A stretch of DNA of 7,520 nucleotides from Candidatus Moraniibacteriota bacterium. Lineage in GTDB: Bacteria; Patescibacteriota; Minisyncoccia; Moranbacterales; DUUL01. The stretch covers positions 1-7,520 of the forward strand of contig JAGYNP010000030.1 of assembly GCA_018399935.1 (NCBI GenBank), written 5' to 3'. Numbering within the stretch: position 1 is the stretch's first letter; every line of letters starts with the position of its first letter. The position numbers were made by a program, and so were the translations under genes. Under the pieces are notes generated by a model that saw only the letters and a list, made by a program, of their open reading frames with translations, was not told where the DNA came from and ran no database searches. Below, in pieces: positions 1 through 5,332 of the stretch.

Positions 1-294
1 TTGCCTGCCCTTATGGAGGGTTTAAATAAAAAAGGAGATGAACTCGGAGGAGTTATAGAGAATCAGGAGAAAAATTATCCTCAAACTGGAGAATGGTCAC
101 AAGATAAACCAGAAATTAGTGAAAAGTGTATTGCTTGTGGTCAGTGTGTTAATTTTTGTCCAGAAGAGGCGATTGAAATAAAAGAAATAGATGGTAAAAA
201 TAAAGCAGTAGTTAATTTAAAATATTGTAAAGGTTGTGGTCTTTGTGCTGAAAATTGTCCAGTTAAAGCAATAAAAATGGTAAAAACTGGTTAA
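1..294 (+). CDS. porD: 2-oxoacid (pyruvate):ferredoxin oxidoreductase delta subunit, two 4Fe-4S clusters
   Basis: This is the ferredoxin-like subunit that passes electrons from the TPP-bearing alpha/beta core to external ferredoxin. Two 4Fe-4S motifs of the form C-x2-C-x2-C-x3-C-P are visible: Cys43/46/49/53 (CIACGQCVNFCP) and Cys76/79/82/86 (CKGCGLCAENCP). Before them lies the TGEW...P segment typical of PorD N-termini. About 97 residues fits the family. The start is uncertain. The frame is open to base 1 (TTG), ATG at 13 is a good alternative giving 93 residues, and the reading frame could continue upstream, for example as a gamma-delta fusion. porA and porB follow on the same strand, which fixes the complex. 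The 2-oxoacid specificity cannot be read from this subunit, and a VOR-type enzyme remains possible. The stop is TAA. Confidence 0.88.
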   Translation: MPALMEGLNKKGDELGGVIENQEKNYPQTGEWSQDKPEISEKCIACGQCVNFCPEEAIEIKEIDGKNKAVVNLKYCKGCGLCAENCPVKAIKMVKTG

Positions 295-383
295 TATAAA
301 ATATTTTATTCAACAATAAATAAAGTGCATAGTGAAATTTTTGTTAAGGAAATTTATTAAACATATAATTTTAAAAATTTTCA

Positions 384-561
384 ATGAATAGCGATGATTA
401 TTTGGTGATAGATTTTGGTAGTATTTTTGTAAAAAGAAACATTGGAAGAAATTTATAAAGAAGTTTTAAAAGATAATTTAAAAAACATAAAATACAAACA
501 AATTAAAAAAACTAAAGATTTAGATTGAAAACAAAAGTCTTCGGCTTTTGAAATTTGAGAT
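384..561 (+). pseudogene. Possible frameshifted remnant of a short coding sequence
   Basis: This is a weak call within the 372-base gap between porD and porA. From ATG 384 a protein-like stretch reads MNSDDYLVIDFGSIFVK. A one-base shift in the A run near 431-435 continues it as ETLEEIYKEVLKDNLKNIKY and onward to TGA at 526-528, and again in the same frame to TGA at 559-561. The DFGSxxVK string recalls the phosphate-1 motif of actin-fold ATPases, but the match is far too short to assign a family. It may be a decayed gene or chance AT-rich coding-like sequence. I do not recognise a function. Confidence 0.2.
532..550. repeat. Short hairpin in the porD-porA spacer
   Basis: CAAAAG (532-537) pairs exactly with CTTTTG (545-550). 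A T-G wobble and a C-G pair extend the stem to 8 bp around a 3-base loop (TTC). No T-run follows on the + strand, so it is a poor terminator for porD. The bases after it (aaatttgagatttg) resemble those after the hairpin at 5221-5238 upstream of dnaG, which suggests both belong to one family of degenerate intergenic repeats. Confidence 0.4.
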
Positions 562-604
562 TTGTCTACATTTTTGCATCCTTTAATCTTGCATTTAAAG
601 TAAT

Positions 605-632
605 TTGATTGAAAAAAATAGTAGCTTAATTT
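605..632 (+). promoter_or_regulatory. Candidate sigma-70 promoter for porA
   Basis: TTGATT (605-610) and TAATTT (627-632) are separated by 16 bases. This would place transcription start near 639, about 28 bases before the porA ATG. The -10 match is weak, and AT-rich DNA gives many such pairs by chance. The support is that porA lies 372 bases after porD and probably needs its own promoter. Confidence 0.2.
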
Positions 633-666
633 TCTTAAATCATAAATTGTAATTCTCTTAATAAAA

Positions 667-1806
667 ATGTTAAATAAAAACAAAAAAGTTGCTCTTACTG
701 GTGGTTTTGCCGTTGGGGAAGCGATTAATCAGATTAATCCTGATGTGATGGCAGTTTATCCGATCACTCCCCAAACTCCAATTGTGGAATATTTTTCCAA
801 AAAAGTTGTTGACGGAAAAGCTGATACAGAAATTATCCAAGTGGAGTCAGAACATAGCGCTATGAGTGCTTGTATTGGAGCCTCTGCCGCTGGAGCTAGG
901 ACTATGACAGCTTCAGCTTCTCAAGGAATTATGTACATGATGGAAGTTTTGCCAGTAGCTTCTGCAATGCGTTTGCCGATTGTAATGGCGGTGGCAAACC
1001 GGGCTATTTCTGGACCAATAAATATTCACTGTGATCATTCTGATGCGATGGCAATGCGTGATACTGGTTGGATTCAAATTTTTTCTGAAAATGCTCAAGA
1101 GGCTTATGATAACACTTTAATTGTTATGAAATTGGCTGAGAAAGTTTTATTACCAGCTACAGTCAATCTAGATGGTTTTATTCTTTCTCATAGTGTAGAA
1201 AATTTAGAGATTTTAGCAGATGGGAAAATCTATGACTTTATCGGTGAATATCAAGCTAGTCAGCAACTTCTAGATTTTAAGAATCCAAAAACTTTTGGAC
1301 CAGTGGCATTGCCAGATAGTTACTTTGAATTTCGAAAACAAATTTATGATGCTATGGAAAAAGTTCGAGATGAGTTTAATAAAGTGACGAAGGATTTTGG
1401 AAAAATTTCTGGTAGAGAATATCAAAAAATTGAAACTTACAAAATTGATGAAGCGGAAACAGTAATAGTGGCGATAGGTTCAACTTGTGGAACAATCAAG
1501 AGCGTTGTTGACAAAATGAGAGCTCAAGGTAAAAGAGTAGGTTTGTTGAAAATTAGATTATTTAGACCATTTCCTTATATTGAGGTTAAGAAGGTTTTAG
1601 AAAAAATTAAACGAGTGGTAGTAATGGATCGAAATTTAGCTTTTGGTACTCAGCAGATTTTAGCTGGAGAAATTCAAAAATCTTTAGAAAGGGAAGTTGA
1701 AAGTGTGGTTTATGGACTTGGTGGACGAGATATTTACGAAAAAGATATTGAAAGAATATTTTTGGGGAAAGAAATTGGGGATAAAGGACAATTTTTTTTG
1801 ATGTAA
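667..1806 (+). CDS. porA: 2-oxoacid (pyruvate):ferredoxin oxidoreductase alpha subunit
   Basis: This is the alpha subunit of the cytoplasmic complex that converts pyruvate and CoA to acetyl-CoA, CO2 and reduced ferredoxin. At 379 residues it is normal for a stand-alone PorA. The N-terminal pyrimidine-binding domain (about 8-180) carries YPITPQTP (31-38), VESEHSA (59-65), TASASQG (81-87) and ANRAISGP (110-117). Thr34, Glu62 and Arg112 match by position the cofactor/substrate residues known from pyruvate:ferredoxin oxidoreductases. Domain II (about 262-360) carries AIGSTCGT, RLFRPFP and GLGGRD. The start is ATG 667: an in-frame TAA lies at 643-645 and no other usual start codon falls between. 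No Shine-Dalgarno sequence precedes it. porD lies upstream and porB downstream, so the three act together. VOR-type specificity for branched 2-oxoacids cannot be excluded. Confidence 0.95.
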   Translation: MLNKNKKVALTGGFAVGEAINQINPDVMAVYPITPQTPIVEYFSKKVVDGKADTEIIQVESEHSAMSACIGASAAGARTMTASASQGIMYMMEVLPVASAMRLPIVMAVANRAISGPINIHCDHSDAMAMRDTGWIQIFSENAQEAYDNTLIVMKLAEKVLLPATVNLDGFILSHSVENLEILADGKIYDFIGEYQASQQLLDFKNPKTFGPVALPDSYFEFRKQIYDAMEKVRDEFNKVTKDFGKISGREYQKIETYKIDEAETVIVAIGSTCGTIKSVVDKMRAQGKRVGLLKIRLFRPFPYIEVKKVLEKIKRVVVMDRNLAFGTQQILAGEIQKSLEREVESVVYGLGGRDIYEKDIERIFLGKEIGDKGQFFLM

Positions 1807-1852
1807 TTTTGTAAATAATAATTATTAAGGAAAATATTTTTTAAATTGTTAG

Positions 1853-1931
1853 AAATCTAAATTATTCCAAATGAAAACCAAAATCTAAAATCTAAATGTT
1901 TAAAAATTTATTAATTTGTTATTTAGATTTT
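1853..1931. repeat. AAATCTAAA repeat cluster with inverted arm
   Basis: AAATCTAAA occurs as direct copies at 1853-1861, 1881-1889 and 1888-1896, and inverted (TTTAGATTT) at 1922-1930. AAAATCTAAAT (1887-1897) and ATTTAGATTTT (1921-1931) form a perfect 11-bp inverted repeat around a 23-base AT-rich loop. The element fills most of the 147-base porA-porB spacer. It resembles the degenerate palindromic repeats seen between genes in many Patescibacteria. No T-run directly follows the stem, so a terminator role is not supported. Confidence 0.5.
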
Positions 1932-1932
1932 G

Positions 1933-1950
1933 AAATAATTAAAATAATTA
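1933..1950 (+). repeat. Tandem AAATAATTA pair before the porB start codon
   Basis: Two perfect head-to-tail copies of AAATAATTA (1933-1941 and 1942-1950) end three bases before the porB ATG. The arrangement is analogous to the heptamer repeats before rmuC and dnaG, though the unit differs. It leaves no room for a Shine-Dalgarno sequence. It could supply a -10-like box or simply an unstructured, A/T-rich ribosome landing site. Confidence 0.4.
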
Positions 1951-1953
1951 AAT

Positions 1954-2874
1954 ATGAAAGAAAAAAATAAAAAAATTACTGTTTCTGGTACTTGTGCTGG
2001 TTGTCCAATAGGGATTATAGCTAAAACGGTTTTAGAGTCGATTGATAATCCAATCGTAGTAGCTAATGCTACGGGCTGTATGGAAGTAACTACTACTATT
2101 TATCCTAATACTTCTTGGAAAGTGCCTTATATACATAGTGTCTTTGCTAATGCTGGAGCTACTATTTCTGGCGTGGAAACGGCTTATAAAGCATTATTAA
2201 AAAAGAATAAAATTAAAGAAAAAAAACCAGTTAAGTTTGTAGCTTTTGGGGGAGATGGGGGAACTTACGATATTGGACTCCAATCTTTATCTGGAGCCTT
2301 GGAGCGTGAACATGATTTTTTATATGTCTGTTATGACAATGGAGCTTATATGAACACTGGTAATCAGCGAAGTGGTGCAACTCCTTGGGGTGCTTCAACT
2401 GAAACTACTCCAATTGGCAAAGAGTCTATTGGTAAAGATGTCAAAAGAAAAGATTTAATGTCAATTGTAGCTGGTCATCATATTAAGTATTGTGCAACTG
2501 CTAATGTTGCTTTTCTGGATGATTTTAAAAGGAAAGTCAAAAAAGCTTTTTTGACTAAAGGACCTTCTTTTATTTTGGTTTTTTCTCCTTGTCCCAATCA
2601 ATGGAAATTTGTTTCTCATAAAACTATTGAAGTGGGTAAGTTGGCTACTAAAACTAATTTTTGGCCTTTGTATGAAATTATTGATGGGGAATATAAAATA
2701 AATTTTATTCCAAAAAGCAAAGTGAAAATTGAAGAATTTTTAAAAATTCAAGGCAGGTTTAGTCATATTTTCAAAAGAAAAGATAAAGACAAGTTAATAA
2801 AAGATATTCAAAATAAAGTTAATCAAGATTGGGAGAGAGTGAGGGATTTGGAAGAGACGAGAGTGAGAGTCTAG
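1954..2874 (+). CDS. porB: 2-oxoacid (pyruvate):ferredoxin oxidoreductase beta subunit, TPP-binding
   Basis: This subunit holds the thiamine diphosphate and the proximal 4Fe-4S cluster of the oxidoreductase. Likely cluster ligands are Cys14 and Cys17 (CAGC), Cys42 (ATGC) and Cys213 (SPCP). The TPP/Mg motif is GDGG at 100-103 with YDNGAYMNTG (127-136), followed by the family signature GNQRSGATPWGA. The segment from 143 on (TPWGASTETTP) is POR/VOR-like. The length of 306 residues is usual. The start is fixed at ATG 1954, because an in-frame TAA sits at 1945-1947. No Shine-Dalgarno sequence is present. The C-terminal tail after about 265 is Lys/Arg-rich and less conserved. The stop is TAG. It pairs with porA, 147 bases upstream, and porD. 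Pyruvate is the most likely substrate, but this is inferred from motif style only. Confidence 0.95.
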   Translation: MKEKNKKITVSGTCAGCPIGIIAKTVLESIDNPIVVANATGCMEVTTTIYPNTSWKVPYIHSVFANAGATISGVETAYKALLKKNKIKEKKPVKFVAFGGDGGTYDIGLQSLSGALEREHDFLYVCYDNGAYMNTGNQRSGATPWGASTETTPIGKESIGKDVKRKDLMSIVAGHHIKYCATANVAFLDDFKRKVKKAFLTKGPSFILVFSPCPNQWKFVSHKTIEVGKLATKTNFWPLYEIIDGEYKINFIPKSKVKIEEFLKIQGRFSHIFKRKDKDKLIKDIQNKVNQDWERVRDLEETRVRV

Positions 2875-2900
2875 TATTAAGCTGTGAGTATTTTTTAAAA

Positions 2901-3362
2901 ATGAAAAAAGAAGAATTTGAAAAATTGATTAATTTGAATAAATATCAGGTTTTTGTTATGAATTGTCCGGCTCATTTTCCCTTTATTTTTGCTGTTCATT
3001 CTTGGTTTGTTTGCAATGAAAAAGGAAAAATTTCTAGATGGGAAGTTTTATTCGAGAAAAATCAAAAGAGAAGCTGGGGTTATTTATATTTAAATCAGGA
3101 CAAGTTTTTCAGGGGAGTGAAGATTTTTCCTTTTTTATCGAAAATCAAATGGCCCAGTCGCTTACTGATTAAGATCGAAGGAAAAGAGGCTGAAGAAATG
3201 ATTGAGATAATTAAAAAAAGTAAACAAAATTATCCCTATCTTAAAAGTTATTCATTAATAGAAAGTAACAGTAACACCTATGCTCAATGGGTCTTAAATT
3301 ATTCTAAAAATATCAAAAAAATATTACCCTGGAATGCTTTTGGTAAGAATTATAAAGAATAG
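2901..3362 (+). CDS. DUF3750-like protein of unknown function
   Basis: The protein has 153 residues with no signal peptide or clear membrane segment. It matches from memory the DUF3750 pattern: FAVHSWFV (30-37), SRWEVL (45-50), a GKEAEEMIEIIKKSKQNYPY stretch (94-113), then SNSNTYAQWV (122-131) and a closing PWNAFGKNY (143-151). Family function is unknown. The order His33-x-Trp, then a Y-x-L...NSNT block, resembles circularly permuted papain-like proteins (PPPDE/LRAT type, NNCN), with Ser124 where Cys would be; this is inference. The start is ATG 2901, 26 bases after the porB stop. The frame is open upstream to TTG 2829, overlapping porB, but those 24 residues are low-complexity and outside the domain. 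No Shine-Dalgarno sequence is visible. The stop is TAG. It may share the porB transcript, though a metabolic link is unsupported. Confidence 0.7.
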   Translation: MKKEEFEKLINLNKYQVFVMNCPAHFPFIFAVHSWFVCNEKGKISRWEVLFEKNQKRSWGYLYLNQDKFFRGVKIFPFLSKIKWPSRLLIKIEGKEAEEMIEIIKKSKQNYPYLKSYSLIESNSNTYAQWVLNYSKNIKKILPWNAFGKNYKE

Positions 3363-3495
3363 AACTGATTTTTTCTTTTTCTTGAGATGTATTTTTTGAA
3401 ATTAGTTAATTGTGAATTTGGAATTTTTAAAACTAAATAAACTAAAAAACAAAACTAGTAATTTGGGTATTAATGTTGTACAATTAAGTCTACAG
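3363..3495. other. AT-rich spacer with degenerate repeat arms
   Basis: No gene is visible. The stretch opens with a pyrimidine-rich run (ttttttctttttctt, 3369-3383) that lacks a GC hairpin, so a terminator is not convincing. Further on, AAATTAGTT (3399-3407) is approximately inverted by AACTAGTAATTT, and there is a GAATTTGGAATTTTT stretch. Both resemble the arms of the repeat elements upstream of porB and dnaG. A TACAAT box lies at 3479-3484 without a good -35. Confidence 0.35.
3479..3484 (+). promoter_or_regulatory. Candidate -10 box upstream of rmuC
   Basis: TACAAT differs from the consensus TATAAT at one base. It is preceded by TTG and lies 38 bases before the rmuC GTG. No good -35 hexamer sits 16-18 bases upstream. 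The same GTACAAT string occurs at 5099-5105 in the gap before dnaG. It competes with the TAATAC in the heptamer motif at 3496-3518 as the rmuC promoter. Confidence 0.25.
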
Positions 3496-3518
3496 TTGAT
3501 ATTTAATACTTAATACTA
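3496..3518 (+). promoter_or_regulatory. TACTTAA heptamer-repeat motif at the rmuC start
   Basis: TTGA is followed by three heptamer-like units: TATTTAA, TACTTAA and a truncated TACTA. It matches the motif at 5304-5326 before dnaG in 22 of 23 bases. It ends four bases before the rmuC GTG and occupies the place of a Shine-Dalgarno sequence. The embedded TAATAC (3511-3516) could act as a -10 box six bases before the start codon, giving a nearly leaderless mRNA; this role is inferred. Confidence 0.5.
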
Positions 3519-3522
3519 AAAA

Positions 3523-4659
3523 GTGGATATTTTAATTATAATAGTTTTGATATTTTTTTTAATTCTTATTGTTGGGGGGATTTTTGTTTTGAATCAAAAA
3601 TTAGGTGATTTAAAAAAAGGAAAACAAGAAGATCAATCAATGATGATGATGCAGGAGAGAATTGGGCACCTCTCTCAAGTGATGGATCAAAAATTATCTG
3701 AAATAAATAAATTGACTTCTGGTCAATTGAAAGATAGTAATCAAATTTTTCAAAATATGTCCCAAGGACTTTCTAGAGAAAGTCGAAGTTTGTTTGAGCA
3801 GATTAATAAGCAATTCAATGAAATGAGCAAACATTCTAATCAGTCCATTAAAGAAGTGACAGAAAAATTAACTAAGTTGGACGAAACTAATAAAAGAGTG
3901 GTGGATTTTTCTTCGCAGTTAAGAGATTTACAGGATATTTTGAAAAATCCAAAACAAAGGGGAGTTCTGGGGGAATATTTTTTAGAAGAGACTTTAAAAA
4001 ATGTTCTACCACCGCATAATTATCAGATGCAATATAAATTTAAAGATGGAGTAATTGTGGATGCGGTGATTTTTGTTAAAGATAAGATTATTCCAGTAGA
4101 TTCTAAATTTTCTTTAGAAAAATATGAACGGCTTTTGAAGTGTAAAAAAGAAGATAGAGCTGTTTTAATTAAAGAATTTCATCAAGATTTGAAAAATAGA
4201 ATTGATGAAACATCTAAATATATTAAACCCAAAGAGAAAACTATGGATTTTGCTTTTATGTTTATTCCCTCAGAGTCAATTTACTATGATTTATTAGTCA
4301 GAAAAGTTGGAATGGCTCATCGGGATTTGATTGATTATGCTTTTAAAGAAAAACATGTAGTAATTGTTTCCCCAACTTCTTTTTTGGCTTATTTGCAAAC
4401 GGTTTTACAGGGTTTGCGATCATTACAAATTGAAGAATCAGCCAAGCACATTCAAAAAAATGTGGAAAAATTGGGGCGACATTTGAAAAGTTATGAAGAA
4501 TTTTTTGGAAAAGTTGGAAATTCTTTATCCACTACGGTTAATCATTACAATAAAGCCAGCAAAGAGTTGGGAAAAGTTGATAAAGATGTTTTAAGGATAA
4601 CCGATAAAGAGATTATCAAAAATGAGAGATTAGAATTGGAAAAACCAAGAGGTGAATAA
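3523..4659 (+). CDS. rmuC: RmuC family DNA recombination protein, membrane-anchored
   Basis: RmuC limits rearrangement at inverted repeats in E. coli and has a predicted PD-(D/E)xK nuclease-like domain. The protein of 378 residues has, in order: an N-terminal membrane helix (about 2-23, almost all Ile/Leu/Val/Phe), a long coiled coil (about 25-140), and the RmuC domain (about 143-345). The domain shows RGVLGE (146-151), VDAVIF (179-184), PVDSKF (191-196) and IPSESIYYDLL (248-258). Glu151, Asp180 and Asp193-x-Lys195 are plausible catalytic residues. The start is GTG 3523: an in-frame TAA lies at 3517-3519, and the membrane helix begins immediately after, so no later start would keep it. There is no Shine-Dalgarno sequence, and a heptamer-repeat motif abuts the start. 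It is shorter than the E. coli protein of roughly 475 residues, mainly in the coiled coil. The stop is TAA. Confidence 0.93.
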   Translation: MDILIIIVLIFFLILIVGGIFVLNQKLGDLKKGKQEDQSMMMMQERIGHLSQVMDQKLSEINKLTSGQLKDSNQIFQNMSQGLSRESRSLFEQINKQFNEMSKHSNQSIKEVTEKLTKLDETNKRVVDFSSQLRDLQDILKNPKQRGVLGEYFLEETLKNVLPPHNYQMQYKFKDGVIVDAVIFVKDKIIPVDSKFSLEKYERLLKCKKEDRAVLIKEFHQDLKNRIDETSKYIKPKEKTMDFAFMFIPSESIYYDLLVRKVGMAHRDLIDYAFKEKHVVIVSPTSFLAYLQTVLQGLRSLQIEESAKHIQKNVEKLGRHLKSYEEFFGKVGNSLSTTVNHYNKASKELGKVDKDVLRITDKEIIKNERLELEKPRGE

Positions 4660-4738
4660 ATTTATAGTGAATTAATTTTTAGTAAAAAGTGTAAATTTTT
4701 ATTTTAAGTACTAGAAATATTTAGAAGAGAATATTGAA

Positions 4739-4974
4739 ATGAAAGCTAGGTGTCCTAAGTGTAGAATAGTTGTTTATTTAAATTCAACAGGGTATTATTT
4801 TTGTTTTATCTACGGATAATTTAAAATGAATTACAGAACTGGAAATTTAGAACCTTTAAAAAATGGGCAGAGGAAGGGTTAAATTTTTCAAAAAAAGGAA
4901 GAGTTTTTGAAAGGCGATCTTTAAAAAGAATTTCTGAAAACGGTGATTTTTTGAAGATAAATTTAAAAATTTAA
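4739..4974 (+). pseudogene. Decayed small zinc-ribbon protein gene
   Basis: From ATG 4739 a 26-codon frame begins MKARCPKCRIVVYLNSTGYY and ends FCFIYG before TAA at 4817-4819. The first half is a classical zinc knuckle (C5-x2-C8). The second should be C-x2-C-G, but only the first Cys remains (CFIYG), so the last ligand is lost. In another frame, 4825-4971 is open for 49 codons with protein-like content (WKFRTFKKWAEEGLNFSKKG, then RVFERRSLKRISENGDF) ending at TAA 4972-4974. The two pieces would join only with a frameshift and removal of stops at 4817 and 4822. I read this as a small zinc-ribbon protein gene with at least two lesions. A real 26-residue peptide is less likely. The original function is unknown. 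Confidence 0.4.
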
Positions 4975-5026
4975 AAAGTATTTGATGGAAAATTCTATTG
5001 AATGTTTTTATCTTTTAAATTTCATA
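4975..5026. other. AT-rich stretch with no recognised feature
   Basis: This lies between the decayed zinc-ribbon reading frame and the terminator hairpin. I see no gene, repeat or promoter in it. Confidence 0.3.
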
Positions 5027-5066
5027 GATGCCTTTTTAGATGCCTCTATAAAGGTATCCATTTTTT
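5027..5066 (+). terminator. Intrinsic terminator, hairpin plus T6
   Basis: GATGCCTTT (5027-5035) pairs with AAAGGTATC (5050-5058), one pair being a G-T wobble. Inside, after a single T-T mismatch, TAGA (5037-5040) pairs with TCTA (5045-5048) around a TGCC loop. The 13-bp stem is followed after two bases (CA) by six Ts (5061-5066). It points along the + strand and would end transcripts from rmuC or from the decayed zinc-ribbon locus, separating them from dnaG. Within the arm TAGATGCCT is directly repeated (5025-5033, 5037-5045). Confidence 0.65.
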
Positions 5067-5166
5067 AAATTTAATCTGGATTAAGAGAGGGACTTGGGGT
5101 ACAATAGTAAAAATGAGTTACCATGAAATAATAAAATAATTATAAGCTAATATCCATTTTTTAAAT
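5055..5166. repeat. Exact 16-bp direct repeat pair 96 bases apart
   Basis: TATCCATTTTTTAAAT occurs at 5055-5070 and again at 5151-5166. The first copy overlaps the right terminator arm and its T-run. The 80 bases between hold a promoter-like TACAAT box and a very short open frame, ATG 5113 to TAA 5139 (MSYHEIIK). The pair could be the scar of a duplication or of a deleted gene, or flanks of a small insertion. Confidence 0.5.
5100..5105 (+). promoter_or_regulatory. Candidate -10 box (GGGGTACAATAG)
   Basis: TACAAT lies 34 bases downstream of the terminator T-run. A weak -35 (TGGATT, 5077-5082) is spaced 17 bases upstream. An ATG follows seven bases after the box, but its frame closes after eight codons (MSYHEIIK). 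It could drive dnaG-rpoD with a leader of about 220 bases, or be left over from a lost gene. Confidence 0.3.
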
Positions 5167-5194
5167 CCTAAATCATAAATTCTAGATTCTAAAT

Positions 5195-5296
5195 AAATTA
5201 CAAATTACAATTTTCAAAATTCAAAACTGAAGTTTTGAGAATTTGAATTTTGAGTTTGGCGCTTATTTGGAGCTTGTGATTTTGAATTTGTAATTT
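5195..5296. repeat. Palindromic intergenic repeat element upstream of dnaG
   Basis: The outer arms AAATTACAAATT (5195-5206) and AATTTGTAATTT (5285-5296) are perfect 12-bp inverted repeats. Inside, TCAAAATTCAAA (5214-5225) pairs with TTTGAATTTTGA (5242-5253). Alternatively TCAAAAC (5221-5227) pairs with GTTTTGA (5232-5238) around a TGAA loop. An imperfect tandem 11-mer follows: TTTGGCGCTTA (5255-5265) and TTTGGAGCTTG (5266-5276). The architecture resembles a small non-autonomous, MITE- or REP-like element. No target-site duplication is evident to me. In a transcript it would fold into a long leader hairpin before dnaG. Confidence 0.5.
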
Positions 5297-5303
5297 AAAA
5301 GAC

Positions 5304-5326
5304 TTGATACTTAATACTTAATACTA
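5304..5326 (+). promoter_or_regulatory. TACTTAA heptamer-repeat motif at the dnaG start
   Basis: TTGA precedes TACTTAA, TACTTAA and TACTA, matching the rmuC motif at 3496-3518 in 22 of 23 bases. It ends six bases before the dnaG ATG. TAATAC at 5319-5324 would be a -10 box eight bases before the start codon, consistent with a leaderless or near-leaderless dnaG-rpoD mRNA. It could instead be a repeat without function. Confidence 0.5.
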
Positions 5327-5332
5327 TTCACG

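Noticed and set aside
295..666. tRNA, small RNA or CRISPR array in the porD-porA gap
   Set aside because: I see no cloverleaf, no CCA end, no regularly spaced repeats and no GC-rich structured core; only short AT-rich hairpins.
453..683. Minus-strand open frame of 76 codons
   Set aside because: It is Phe/Ile/Lys-rich with no recognisable motif, overlaps the porA start and lies mostly in AT-rich spacer where open frames arise by chance.
913..1098. Minus-strand open frame of 61 codons inside porA
   Set aside because: It lies fully inside the strongly conserved N-terminal part of porA and is a shadow of that gene.
1..2874. 2-oxoglutarate:ferredoxin oxidoreductase (korAB) rather than por
   Set aside because: A separate four-subunit-style delta with two 4Fe-4S motifs, and the PorB signature GNQRSGATPWGA, fit POR/VOR better than the two-subunit KOR type.
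2829..2900. Upstream TTG start for the DUF3750-like gene
   Set aside because: It would overlap porB by 46 bases and add 24 low-complexity residues outside the domain; ATG 2901 is better placed.
3369..3383. Pyrimidine run after the DUF3750-like gene as a terminator
   Set aside because: There is no hairpin before it.
4658..4698. AAATTTA / TAAATTT inverted pair as an rmuC terminator
   Set aside because: Seven A-T pairs around a 27-base loop are too weak; the hairpin at 5027-5058 is far better.
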